Part shown: positions 42,475 to 50,979 of the stretch, piece by piece
Position numbering within the stretch: the first letter of the stretch is position 1
How the letters are laid out: each line of letters starts with the position of its first letter
NCBI RefSeq assembly: GCF_943193095.1
Contig: NZ_CALPCV010000003.1
Location: forward strand, 1 to 64,000
Source of the DNA: Parasutterella muris
GTDB lineage: Bacteria > Pseudomonadota > Gammaproteobacteria > Burkholderiales > Burkholderiaceae_F
Direction of reading: 5' to 3'
Length of the DNA: 64,000 bases
Notes under the pieces: generated by a model
The model's database searches: none
What the model was told of the DNA's origin: nothing
Seen by the model: only the letters and a program-made list of their open reading frames with translations
Translations under genes and position numbers: made by a program

Positions 42475-44592
42475 TTAAGTCAGCGAGACTTTGATACGGC
42501 CGTCGACGGCAATGGGTTCACCATTCTTATCACTGATCATCAAGGGGTTGATATCTAATTCTTCAATGGAGGGATAGTCTTCAACAAGCTGAGAAAGTCT
42601 CATCAGTGTTTCCTCAACTTTGTCGATTTGAGCCGGAATAGCGCCTCGAGCTCCCTGCAGAAGTTTGTACGCTTTAACGGATGTAATCATGTCTTTTGCG
42701 TCTTCAGGCGTAAGCGGTGCAAGGCGGAAGGTGACATCTTTCATCACTTCGACAAACACGCCGCCAAGACCGAACATCATCATCGGGCCGTACTGAGGAT
42801 CTTTAGCGCAGCCGCAGACCATTTCTCTGTCGCTCTTGACCATTTCCTGAACAATGACGCCTTCAAAACCCTCCATAAGACCTTTGGCTTCAAGCTTTGC
42901 CACCAGATCAGCGTATTCAGCTCTCAGCTGTTCAGCATCTTTAATTCCGACGCGAACACCGCCAACGTCTGTCTTATGGGAAATTTTCTTTGAGTTGAGC
43001 TTCATGACAACGGGATAACCGATTTCTTCAGCCAGTGCGACCGCTTCGTCGGCATTTTTCGCTTCGCCATCTTTACAGACCCGAATTCCGTAAGCAGAAA
43101 GAACCTGGAGGGATTCGCCGGTTGTCAACTGTTCGCGGTTTTCCGCGGCTGCGTCACTGAAAATCTTTGCGGCCTTCTCTGCGTCAACGTCAAAGCGCAT
43201 CGGTGTCGTGATCGGACGCTCAATCCACTTTCTTTGCTGGTTGAGACGATTCAGACCCATGACCGCTTCTTCAGCAAACATAAAGAACGGTACGTTGACT
43301 TCCATATCGGAGAGTTTGGCGAAGAATTCGTTCTTTGTCATGAACACACCGAGAATCGGTTTGTTCGGATGCTGAGCTTTGATGTCCATAACCGCTTTGG
43401 CGACATCGATATCTTTTAGGCCAAGGAAGGGCAGGTAAATCACAATGACCATATCGACGCCGTCGTCAGAGAGTACTGTCTCGAGCGTTTGCTGATAATG
43501 GTCAAGAGGCGCTGAAGCAATCATGTCCACCGGGTTTTTAACAGAAGCCGCGGCCGGCAGGAAAGAGCGCAGTTTTTCTTTAGTCGCTTCGCTCAGTTCT
43601 GCCATCTGCATGCCGCATTCAACGACGGTGTCGGTCGCCATAATTCCGGGACCGCCGGAGTTGGTTACGATAGCGACTCTGTCGCCCTTAGGAATAGGGC
43701 AGTGGCTGAACACTTTAGCTGTATTAAATAGGTTCTGAAGCGTGAATTCGCGGATGACACCGGACTGCTTCAGCAAAGCGTCTGCCGCTTTGTCAGCACC
43801 GGCAAGCGAACCGGTGTGTGAAGAAGCAGCAGAAGCGCCTGCAGCCGAGCGGCCGGCTTTCAGTGCGAGAATCGGTTTTTTCTTTGTGGTGCTGGTTGCA
43901 AGCTTTCTGAATTTCTTAGGGTCCGCGATGGATTCCATATAGAGGAGAATCTGACGGACGTCATCCACATTTTCCCAGTATTCAATAGCAGAGTCAGCGT
44001 TTACGTCTGCCTGATTGCCAATAGAAATAAACTGGGCAAAGCCGAGATTCAGGTCTTTAAGAATATTGAGAATCCCGCCTCCGAGCGCACCTGACTGGGA
44101 GACAAAGCCGATATCTCCGCGTACGGGGAGCGACTCAGCAAAGCAGGCGTCAAGGCGAACTGCGGGGTCGGTATTCACAACGCCCAGGCAGTTGGGGCCA
44201 ACCAGCGTCATGCCGTATTCGTGAATCTTTGCCGCAAGCTGCTTTTCAAGTTCGGCGCCGGCTGCTCCGGTCTCCTTAAAACCTGCACTGATCACTACGA
44301 CGCCTTTGATGCCTTTCTGATGACACTGATCAATTACGGAGAGAACGTACTTCGCATTGATAACGATAAGCGCCATATCGATGTCATCGGCAACATCGAG
44401 AACGGATGGATAAGCTTTGAGTCCGTGAATTTCGGAGTCTTTCGGATTGATTGGATAAATTTTGCCCGTGTAGCCGTACTCGAGCAGACGTTTCATAATA
44501 TCTGAACCGATTGTGTGTTCCTTGGTTGAGGCGCCGATGACCGCAATGCTGCGGGGACGCATAATCTTATCTAATCCGTGCATATATGACAT
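42475..44592 (-). CDS. ADP-forming acetate/acyl-CoA synthetase, fused alpha-beta
   Basis: 705 residues. The CoA-binding domain (RSIAVIGASTKEHTIGSDIM), the CoA-ligase domain with the phospho-His region SSHTGSLAGADKAADAL, and an ATP-grasp domain (KLNSKKISHKTDVGGVRVGI, then DINPLMIS) are in the order of ACD1-type fused enzymes. It converts acyl-CoA, ADP and phosphate to the acid, CoA and ATP. First in an operon with porGAB and the GltD-like subunit, it would harvest ATP from acetyl-CoA made by the POR. This substrate-level path is familiar in archaea and some anaerobes and less so in betaproteobacteria. The start could also be the Met 9 bases downstream. Confidence 0.9.
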   Translation of the reverse strand: MSYMHGLDKIMRPRSIAVIGASTKEHTIGSDIMKRLLEYGYTGKIYPINPKDSEIHGLKAYPSVLDVADDIDMALIVINAKYVLSVIDQCHQKGIKGVVVISAGFKETGAAGAELEKQLAAKIHEYGMTLVGPNCLGVVNTDPAVRLDACFAESLPVRGDIGFVSQSGALGGGILNILKDLNLGFAQFISIGNQADVNADSAIEYWENVDDVRQILLYMESIADPKKFRKLATSTTKKKPILALKAGRSAAGASAASSHTGSLAGADKAADALLKQSGVIREFTLQNLFNTAKVFSHCPIPKGDRVAIVTNSGGPGIMATDTVVECGMQMAELSEATKEKLRSFLPAAASVKNPVDMIASAPLDHYQQTLETVLSDDGVDMVIVIYLPFLGLKDIDVAKAVMDIKAQHPNKPILGVFMTKNEFFAKLSDMEVNVPFFMFAEEAVMGLNRLNQQRKWIERPITTPMRFDVDAEKAAKIFSDAAAENREQLTTGESLQVLSAYGIRVCKDGEAKNADEAVALAEEIGYPVVMKLNSKKISHKTDVGGVRVGIKDAEQLRAEYADLVAKLEAKGLMEGFEGVIVQEMVKSDREMVCGCAKDPQYGPMMMFGLGGVFVEVMKDVTFRLAPLTPEDAKDMITSVKAYKLLQGARGAIPAQIDKVEETLMRLSQLVEDYPSIEELDINPLMISDKNGEPIAVDGRIKVSLT

Positions 44593-44928
44593 CCGTTAAA
44601 AGGTTTGCATAACCTACTAATTTTAGGTCAGAAAAAGAGCTGATACCGTAGCGTGTTTAGAATTTTTTCACATTATGAAAAGCTATTCCAAAAACTTGAT
44701 TCGCATTGTAGATAAGTGCGGATAAAAGGCAAGAGTTACAACTTTTTTAAACAAATTATTAACGGCAAAAAATGCTTTTCAAGTGAATCAAATAATGAGT
44801 AGACGGCCGAAGTGTTGTTAATACGCAAAAACTTGTTGTAATCCTAGAGAGTTACGCCTAAGACGCTCAAATCAGCGTAATATATTACTGTTATATGAAT
44901 GTCAACTCGGTTTACATAGGAGAGACCA
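44593..44928. other. Divergent control region between the por operon and hup
   Basis: 336 AT-rich bases serving two divergent units. It contains the perfect 12-bp palindrome GTAATATATTAC at 44877-44888, 40 bases before the HU start, overlapping possible -10 sequences. TTGATTC (44697-44703) and GAATCAA (44785-44791) form a distant inverted pair. No confident -35/-10 pair was found for either gene. Confidence 0.35.
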
Positions 44929-45243
44929 ATGAACAAGACAGAAATGATTGACGCAGTTGCCAAAGTGACAGGTGTCACAAAAGCAGATGTCGCCAAAGTC
45001 ATCAACGCCTACACCGATGAAATCGTCAAAGCAGTTGCTGCCGGCGACGATTACGTTACAGTTGGCTTCGGCAAGTTCTATCAGTCCGAACGTCAGGCTC
45101 GTACCGGCCGCAACCCTTCAACCGGCGCCGAGATCAAGATCCCTGCCGCTAAAGTCCCGAAGTTCTCTGCCGGTAAAGCTTTCAAAGACGCTGTCAACGC
45201 TCCGAAGAAAGCTGCAAAGGGTGCACGCAAAGCTAAGAAATAA
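44929..45243 (+). CDS. HU-family DNA-binding protein with basic tail
   Basis: 104 residues. The N-terminal MNKTEMIDAVAKVTGVTKAD and the arm region GFGKFYQSERQARTGRNPST then GAEIKIPAAKVPKFSAGKAF are canonical HU. After residue about 90 a tail of Ala/Lys/Arg (NAPKKAAKGARKAKK) extends past the usual 90-residue length, resembling histone-H1-like tails. It is a nucleoid protein that bends and compacts DNA. AGGAGAG precedes the ATG and a strong terminator follows. Confidence 0.93.
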   Translation: MNKTEMIDAVAKVTGVTKADVAKVINAYTDEIVKAVAAGDDYVTVGFGKFYQSERQARTGRNPSTGAEIKIPAAKVPKFSAGKAFKDAVNAPKKAAKGARKAKK

Positions 45244-45265
45244 TTAGCTTGTTTCGCATTCAGAG

Positions 45266-45295
45266 AAAGCCTCCTTTGTTTGGGAGGCTTTTCTG
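45266..45295 (+). terminator. Terminator of the HU gene
   Basis: AAAGCCTCC (45266-45274) and GGAGGCTTT (45283-45291) are followed by TCTGTTT. Confidence 0.8.
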
Positions 45296-45364
45296 TTTAT
45301 AGTTACTAAGATATTTGCATCGGTGTTTAGTGATGCGCAGAAGTATCATATCTAGGATGATCTA

Positions 45365-46396
45365 ATGAAGATTTGTTTTGTGAACCTTGCTTCGGGGTAT
45401 AGCGGAGGCGAAAATCAAACATTTTTGCTGGCCCGGGAATTGAAGAGGGTAAATATTGATTTAGTTGCAGTGACTCATCCTAGAAGTCCGTTAACATCAA
45501 AATTAGAACAGATTGGCGTAGAAGTTGTTAAGACGACAAATTTTTTCCGAGGACATAACGCTCCTCTCCTTAAAGATGTTTCTTTGCTGCATGTTCACGA
45601 CGGACGCGGGGTTCACTGGGCCTCTGTCCATAATATGCTCCGAGGTACCCCGTTTATCATCACGAGACGAATTGACAATAATATAAGTGAGAGATTTCTA
45701 ACGAAATTAAGCTATGAAAGGGCTTCCTTGCTTGTTGGAATTTCGCGAAAAATCTGCAGTGTATTAAAAGAATATCTTCCGCAAAAAGATGTTGAGCTTA
45801 TACCGTCTTCGCCGGTTTCATATGAGCTTGAGGAGCAGGCTGTCAATGGAATAAGAGCGCAATATCAGGGGAAGTTTTTAGTTGTTCAGGCGGCAACTCT
45901 TCTAGAGCATAAAGGTTTTGATATCTCGATCAGCGCAGCGCGGGAGTTGGAGAATGAAGATGTCCAATTTTTATTTCTCGGAGACGGGCCGTATAAAACT
46001 CAATTGACGGCCCTTGCAAAGGGATGCTCCAATGTTCAATTCTTAGGAAAGCGCTCAGACATGGGGAATTGGTTTAATGTGGCGGATTGCTTGATTCTGC
46101 CGTCCCGTAATGAAGGGTTGGGCAGCGTTCTATTGGAGGCTATGCAGGCGGGAACGCCTGTTATTGGAGCTAATGTCGGCGGTATCCCGGATGTTATTAA
46201 AGATAGAACGACAGGTCTTTTGATCCCGCCGAATTCTCCGCGAGCTCTTGCTGATGCGATTCTTCTAGAAAAAAATGATGAAGGACTAAAAAAGCAAATG
46301 GTCGAAAATGCCCGTCTTTTTGTTCGATCTATTGCAATTGAGCAAACCGCACCTAAATACTTGGCAATATATGAACGCGTGCTGGGTTACAACTGA
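45365..46396 (+). CDS. Glycosyltransferase family 4 (GT-B)
   Basis: 343 residues. N-terminal MKICFVNLASGYSGGENQTF with the Gly-rich acceptor loop. The C-terminal nucleotide-sugar site has the EX7E-type segment SRNEGLGSVLLEAMQAGTPV and IGANVGGIPDVIKD. It is a cytoplasmic retaining transferase, most likely adding a core or O-unit sugar. Donor and acceptor are unknown. It faces the WaaE-like gene with only 5 bases between the stops, and neither has a clear terminator. Confidence 0.85.
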   Translation: MKICFVNLASGYSGGENQTFLLARELKRVNIDLVAVTHPRSPLTSKLEQIGVEVVKTTNFFRGHNAPLLKDVSLLHVHDGRGVHWASVHNMLRGTPFIITRRIDNNISERFLTKLSYERASLLVGISRKICSVLKEYLPQKDVELIPSSPVSYELEEQAVNGIRAQYQGKFLVVQAATLLEHKGFDISISAARELENEDVQFLFLGDGPYKTQLTALAKGCSNVQFLGKRSDMGNWFNVADCLILPSRNEGLGSVLLEAMQAGTPVIGANVGGIPDVIKDRTTGLLIPPNSPRALADAILLEKNDEGLKKQMVENARLFVRSIAIEQTAPKYLAIYERVLGYN

Positions 46397-46401
46397 TTGT
46401 A

Positions 46402-47172
46402 CTAATTATTTTTTTTTGGCTCAGTACTCATATTATTTTGGATCTCGTAGGCTCGCGCATATTTACAGAACGTCCCATAAGAAGAGGTAAGCGAGATAAT
46501 TAGTCCTGCCCAGCCGTCAAGGAGCCCAAGCTTGAGAAAGTAGTGCCTAAGGAATCTGCCGCTTCCGTGCAGCAAAGCAGAACCCATAGTTATCTTCTTA
46601 TTTTTTTTTGCTAACTCATTTGCGCCTATTTCGGCGTATTTCTGTGATTTTACAAAATAACTTTTGAGATCTTTGAATGAATAATGAAGAAAGGGTTCAT
46701 TGAGATACCCAAGAGGTCCGTCTACGATGAGGCCCTCATGGACGTTTTTGTCGTCATAGATCGCATGCTTTTTGCTAAACGCAACAGGATGTCGATAATC
46801 CGGATACCAGCCTGAGTGTTTAATTTTCTTTCCTAGAAGAAAATTTTGTCTCGGAGCTTTAATTGCGGCGTATTTTCCGGAAGCGATAGCTGCACTTAAT
46901 TCTTTAGATAGAGCTTCAGTACAAATTTCATCTGCATCGAAACATACAATCCAATCCGCCTCAATTGTTCGGATGATTTCGTTTCTTGTTTTTCCGAACC
47001 CTTGAAAAGGTATATTTACAACCCGTGCGCCCGCTTCAAGGGCCTTTTCTTTGGTTTTGTCCGTTGAGCCTGTATCGGCGACGACAACGTCGTCGCACCA
47101 AGCTAGGTTTCTAACACAGGCCTGAATGGTTGACTCCTCATTCTTAGCCATTATGTAGGCAGTGACTTTCAT
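46402..47172 (-). CDS. Glycosyltransferase family 2, WaaE/KdtX-like
   Basis: 256 residues. GT-A fold: TAYIMAKNEESTIQACVRNL, VVVADTGSTDKTKEKALEAG, and the DXD-like DWIVCFDADEI. The second half (HSGWYPDYRHPVAFSKKHAI, then VHEGLIVDGPLGYL and FLHYSFKDLKSYFVKSQKYA) matches the WaaE/LgtF group that adds glucose to heptose I of the lipopolysaccharide inner core. It lies 7 bases after the nucleotide-sugar dehydrogenase gene, forming a two-gene unit. Confidence 0.83.
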   Translation of the reverse strand: MKVTAYIMAKNEESTIQACVRNLAWCDDVVVADTGSTDKTKEKALEAGARVVNIPFQGFGKTRNEIIRTIEADWIVCFDADEICTEALSKELSAAIASGKYAAIKAPRQNFLLGKKIKHSGWYPDYRHPVAFSKKHAIYDDKNVHEGLIVDGPLGYLNEPFLHYSFKDLKSYFVKSQKYAEIGANELAKKNKKITMGSALLHGSGRFLRHYFLKLGLLDGWAGLIISLTSSYGTFCKYARAYEIQNNMSTEPKKNN

Positions 47173-47179
47173 CTCTTTC

Positions 47180-48349
47180 TCAGTTGTTATGAAAGATATC
47201 TCTAGTGAAGACCTTATCTTTTACATCTTCTAAATCTTTAGAAAACCGATTAGCTATGATTAAGTCTGTTTTTTCTTTAAATTGGTTTAAATCAGAGATC
47301 ACCGGGATTCCTTTAAAAGAGCTTCCCTGGTAGGACGGTTCATAAATTATTAGATCCTTGCCCTTGTTCGTCAGTTCCTCGATTATGTCTTGAATTGCGG
47401 AATCCCTGAAATTATCGGAGCCGCTCTTCATTATTAGTCTGAAAATCCCAATCGTATTAGCAGACTTGGAGGCAACTAGGTCGCTAATGAAGTTCTTGCG
47501 AATTTTGTTTGATTCAACAATTGCTCGGATCAAAGTCTGAGGAACACCCGCAAAGTTTGCCAGAAGCTGCTTTGTATCTTTTGGGAGACAGTAACCACCG
47601 TAGCCGAAGGAGGGATTACAGTAGTGATCTCCAATTCTAGGGTCGAGACAAACACCTTTGATTATTTCGTCAGAGCTGAGTTTCTTGGCCAGGGCATAAC
47701 TGTCGAGTTCGTTGAAAAAAGCGACTCTCATTGCAAGGTAGGTGTTGGAGAAGAGCTTGATTGCCTCCGCTTCCGTTGAAGAGGCGTAAAGAATGGGAAC
47801 ATCTTTATCCAAAGCGCCTTCTTTTAACAGAGACGCAAATTCTTTTGCTTTATCTGAAAAGTCTCCGATGACGATACGAGAAGGATGCAGATTGTCGTAC
47901 AACGCTTTTCCCTCTCTGAGAAATTCAGGGATAAAGATTACATTTTTATATCCGCGTTTCTTTAACCCTTCGGTATAGCCGACCGGAACTGTGGATTTAA
48001 TAACAACGGTAGTGTTTGGATTGATGGCTTTAACTTGATCCAGGACCGTTTCAACGCTTGAAGTGTCAAATTTATTAGTTTCAGGATCATAATTGGTGGG
48101 AGTACAGATAACGACGAAATCCGCAGTTTTTACCGATTCGCTGGCGTCAGTTGTCGCCCATAAATTTAATTTTTTGTTTTTTAAGTAATCCTGAATTTCT
48201 TTATCTTCAATTGGGCTCTTTTTATTGTTAATCAGTTGAACTTTGCTATCGACAATATCAACGGCAACTACATGATTGTGCTGCGCAAGAAGAACTGCGT
48301 TGGAAAGTCCAACATATCCAGTTCCAAATATCACAATGTTTTTCATCAT
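47180..48349 (-). CDS. ugd: UDP-glucose 6-dehydrogenase-type nucleotide-sugar dehydrogenase
   Basis: 389 residues, the short Ugd class. The NAD site NIVIFGTGYVGLSNAVLLAQ, the motif VVIKSTVPVGYTEGLKKRGY, and FIPEFLREGKALYDNLHPSR are seen. The catalytic Cys is in the segment NPSFGYGGYCLPKDTKQLLA. It makes UDP-glucuronate (or a related uronate) for lipopolysaccharide or capsule. The true start may be the second Met, one codon in. The WaaE-like gene follows. Confidence 0.9.
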   Translation of the reverse strand: MMKNIVIFGTGYVGLSNAVLLAQHNHVVAVDIVDSKVQLINNKKSPIEDKEIQDYLKNKKLNLWATTDASESVKTADFVVICTPTNYDPETNKFDTSSVETVLDQVKAINPNTTVVIKSTVPVGYTEGLKKRGYKNVIFIPEFLREGKALYDNLHPSRIVIGDFSDKAKEFASLLKEGALDKDVPILYASSTEAEAIKLFSNTYLAMRVAFFNELDSYALAKKLSSDEIIKGVCLDPRIGDHYCNPSFGYGGYCLPKDTKQLLANFAGVPQTLIRAIVESNKIRKNFISDLVASKSANTIGIFRLIMKSGSDNFRDSAIQDIIEELTNKGKDLIIYEPSYQGSSFKGIPVISDLNQFKEKTDLIIANRFSKDLEDVKDKVFTRDIFHNN

Positions 48350-48825
48350 CTAACCCAATACAGTCTTTTTAGCCTGAGGCATTTGTCTTAAAGGAGAAAT
48401 CCGCTTTCGCGCGGCTTCAGCTATATCCAGCAGATCAAAAAAGGAATGGTCTTCCCTACAAATCACTATTCGTGCTGAAAGCCAATTTCGTCCCGTCAGA
48501 TTTTAGAATATATTATTTAAAGAGTCTGAGAAAAGTTATTAGTTAATTTGAACCGAAAGCAGGCTGTGATTTCTGCCGGATTTTCAGACAACACTTTAAT
48601 TAATAGAAAAACACATTGACAGCAGAGGGCTTAATTACATGCAAATAAAAGTACAATTAACTGTTTTATTTTTAAGTGCTGTGGTCAATAGTCCGGCTGC
48701 ATATGCTTGTTTTTAGTCATTGTAAGGTAAAACAATCAGCAATACTTTTAAACCAACTCTTCAAAATTCTGGTGCGAGCTTTTTCCAAAGAGACAGAGCA
48801 AGTTTATTAGAGAAGATTCTATAAG
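48350..48825. other. AT-rich intergenic region with a signal-peptide remnant
   Basis: 476 bases between divergent ugd and the YejM-like gene. The first 290 bases show nothing but AT-rich sequence in which the ugd promoter must lie. The last 186 bases hold the broken frame listed at 48639-48824. Confidence 0.4.
48639..48824 (+). pseudogene. Remnant of a small exported protein (signal peptide then two stops)
   Basis: From ATG 48639 the frame reads MQIKVQLTVLFLSAVVNSPA followed by AYACF and TAG (48714-48716). This is a well-formed Sec signal peptide with an AYA cleavage site. TAA occurs 9 bases on, after which the same frame runs open to TAA at 48822-48824, with protein-like sequence (SNTFKPTLQNSGASFFQRDR). 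AGAGGG lies 10 bases before the ATG. The next gene begins 1 base after the last stop. Two nonsense mutations in a 61-codon gene is the simplest reading. A translated 25-residue leader peptide ahead of the YejM-like gene is the alternative. Confidence 0.35.
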
Positions 48826-50676
48826 ATGAAATCCACAAAACATCTCTCCGGAAGTAGTAGGCCCTTTCTCCTACTTTTGCTGAATTCTATTTTTATTGCG
48901 ATTATTTCTATCGCCTTAGGGGCTGTTTTGATCAACGCTTTAGGTCTTTGCGCTGCATGGAGTTGGTTTCAAAAACTGCTCTTTGCGGCTTTTACCGGTG
49001 GAGCTTATTTTGTCTATTCCCTTGTTATCGTCGGATTGTTATTTTTACTTCTGAAGCTCTTTCGTTTGAATTATCTTATTCCGATGGCGGCAGCACTATT
49101 CGATTTTTTAGTTATCGTATACCTTGCCGCAGATACATTTGTTTATCCGATGTACCGGACCCATCTGAATCTGGCGATGCTTCAAATGACCTTCCTTGGA
49201 GGGGGAAGAATTGTGAGCTTTTCTCTTCCGATGATCGTTGAAATTATTGGTTATCTTGTAGTTATTTCAACAGTTATTGCATTGTTTTTTAAGGCTGCGA
49301 GGAGAGTGTCAGGGGTCAAAATAGTTGGAATTATTTCCCTGGTTTGTTTACTCGGCTTTATTTGGGCAAATGTTTATTACGCCTGGGGGTTCGTCCATTT
49401 TGATACTCGAGTTACGACAGTTCCCGAGAAAATTCCCTTAGCTCGGCCTCTGAGAATGAACAATGTTTTTATAAAGCTCGGCCTTGTTAATAGAGATGCT
49501 ATTAATGCAAATTCCCAGAAAATTCAAGCAGACGGTTCTTCGGATATGAAATATCCGCTGGAACCTCTTACATGCCATGGAGGCAAACGCTACAACATAT
49601 TATTTCTTTTTGTCGACACGCTTCGGTATGACATGCTGACGGCGGATGTTATGCCTAATACCTATGCGTTCTCAAAGAAGAACATTACTTTCACGAATCA
49701 TTATTCCAACGGCAACAATACACGGCATGGTATTTTCTCTCTATTTACCGGACTGCCCGGAAGCTATTGGAAGAAAGCACTGACCGGGTCAACTCCCGGA
49801 ATCCTTATCACCGCTCTGCAGGATGCTCATTACAACATCGGAATATTTGCAGGGGCTCCGTTGGATATGCCGGAATTCCATAAAACCATCTTTTCCTCTA
49901 TTAAGGGTTTGCGCATCGATCCGAGAGGAGACAATTCAGTCGAATCAGATAAGTTTGCCGTAGAGGATTTTGAAAAGTGGCAGCAATCAATCAAGAACGG
50001 AGAACCTTTTTTCGGCTTTATCTTCTTAGATTCAGTGCACGCTTATGATTTTCCAAGAGAGCCAAAGTATGAGGTGTTTAAGCCCTATTGGAAGAACGTC
50101 AATCATTTAGAACTGTCTAATTCTTTTGATCCCGCACCGTATTTAGCTCGATATAAGAACGCGGTTCGCTATGCGGACGATCAGATTGAAAATGTCTTGA
50201 AGTTCCTTGAAGAAAAGAAACTAATGGACAATACTATTGTCGTTATTAGTTCGGATCACGGAGACGAATTTAACGATAACAAACTGAATTATTGGAGCCA
50301 TGGTGGAAACTTTACGGATCCTCAGGTCAAGGTGCCTTTAGTCATTCATTGGCCGGGGAAAGAAGCCAGAGAGGTAAATTACCTAACATCACATCTTGAT
50401 TTGGTTCCGACAATTCTTCCGGAGGTTTTGGGCTGTACAAATCCAACAAAAGACTACTCTGTAGGACAGTCGATTTGGGAGCCTGAGAACAGAAGAGATT
50501 GGGTATACGTTAGCGGTTACAGCCTTGACGGATTTGTTGAACCCGATCGGATTGTTCTTATTAATCGAGCCGGAATGCTGGAACACTTAGACAAAACCTT
50601 CAGACCCGCTCCCGACAAAGATATACCGAATTACATGCCGGAAGTGTTAGAGGAGCTAAGGCGCTATTCCAAGTAG
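48826..50676 (+). CDS. YejM/PbgA (LapC)-like inner-membrane sulfatase-fold protein
   Basis: 616 residues. Five N-terminal membrane segments (to about 190) and a linker (ending KYPLEPLTCHG) precede a periplasmic sulfatase-fold domain. NNTRHGIFSLFTGLPGSYW, TPGILITALQDAHYNIGIFA and VKVPLVIHWPGKEA match the enterobacterial YejM layout. YejM regulates lipopolysaccharide synthesis through LapB/FtsH/LpxC, and its active site is regarded as degenerate. Here the nucleophile-position Thr299, a metal Asp264 (VDTLRYD) and an intact DHG (Asp477-His478, SSDHGDEF) are all present, so an enzymatic role is possible. It is the first of three tandem sulfatase-fold genes, each separated by 180-300 bases. Confidence 0.82.
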   Translation: MKSTKHLSGSSRPFLLLLLNSIFIAIISIALGAVLINALGLCAAWSWFQKLLFAAFTGGAYFVYSLVIVGLLFLLLKLFRLNYLIPMAAALFDFLVIVYLAADTFVYPMYRTHLNLAMLQMTFLGGGRIVSFSLPMIVEIIGYLVVISTVIALFFKAARRVSGVKIVGIISLVCLLGFIWANVYYAWGFVHFDTRVTTVPEKIPLARPLRMNNVFIKLGLVNRDAINANSQKIQADGSSDMKYPLEPLTCHGGKRYNILFLFVDTLRYDMLTADVMPNTYAFSKKNITFTNHYSNGNNTRHGIFSLFTGLPGSYWKKALTGSTPGILITALQDAHYNIGIFAGAPLDMPEFHKTIFSSIKGLRIDPRGDNSVESDKFAVEDFEKWQQSIKNGEPFFGFIFLDSVHAYDFPREPKYEVFKPYWKNVNHLELSNSFDPAPYLARYKNAVRYADDQIENVLKFLEEKKLMDNTIVVISSDHGDEFNDNKLNYWSHGGNFTDPQVKVPLVIHWPGKEAREVNYLTSHLDLVPTILPEVLGCTNPTKDYSVGQSIWEPENRRDWVYVSGYSLDGFVEPDRIVLINRAGMLEHLDKTFRPAPDKDIPNYMPEVLEELRRYSK

Positions 50677-50979
50677 CAGACACCGACATTGAAGTGAAGT
50701 TCTATGTTGGAATTAGACAGAGAGTTGCGCCTTAAAAGAAGCGACGGAAATAGTGAACTAGTTTAAAGGCAGGTTGTTGATCTATGATGCTGTGTCCTTT
50801 ATTGGACGTTGTTATTGAATATGCGAGGGGGCTCCTAAAATCTCGAGAGACTGCATGGCAGCCAATGCGCTTATTTAAAGACCTTGATACAACCGGAAGA
50901 TTTTAGAAAAGTTATTGAACAATGTTGTAGAGGCTGAGTGCGGGGCGCCCTCTATTGAACTTTTAATACTGAGAAATAT
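50677..50979. other. Intergenic region between two sulfatase-fold genes
   Basis: 303 bases with no terminator-like hairpin. A 40-codon ATG frame at 50784-50906 (MMLCPLLDVVIEYARGLLKS then 20 more residues) has no clear ribosome site and no recognised family. Promoter elements for the next gene were not identified with confidence. Confidence 0.35.

Noticed and set aside
50784..50906. 40-codon frame between the sulfatase-fold genes
   Set aside because: No ribosome site and no recognised family; kept only as a note in the intergenic entry.
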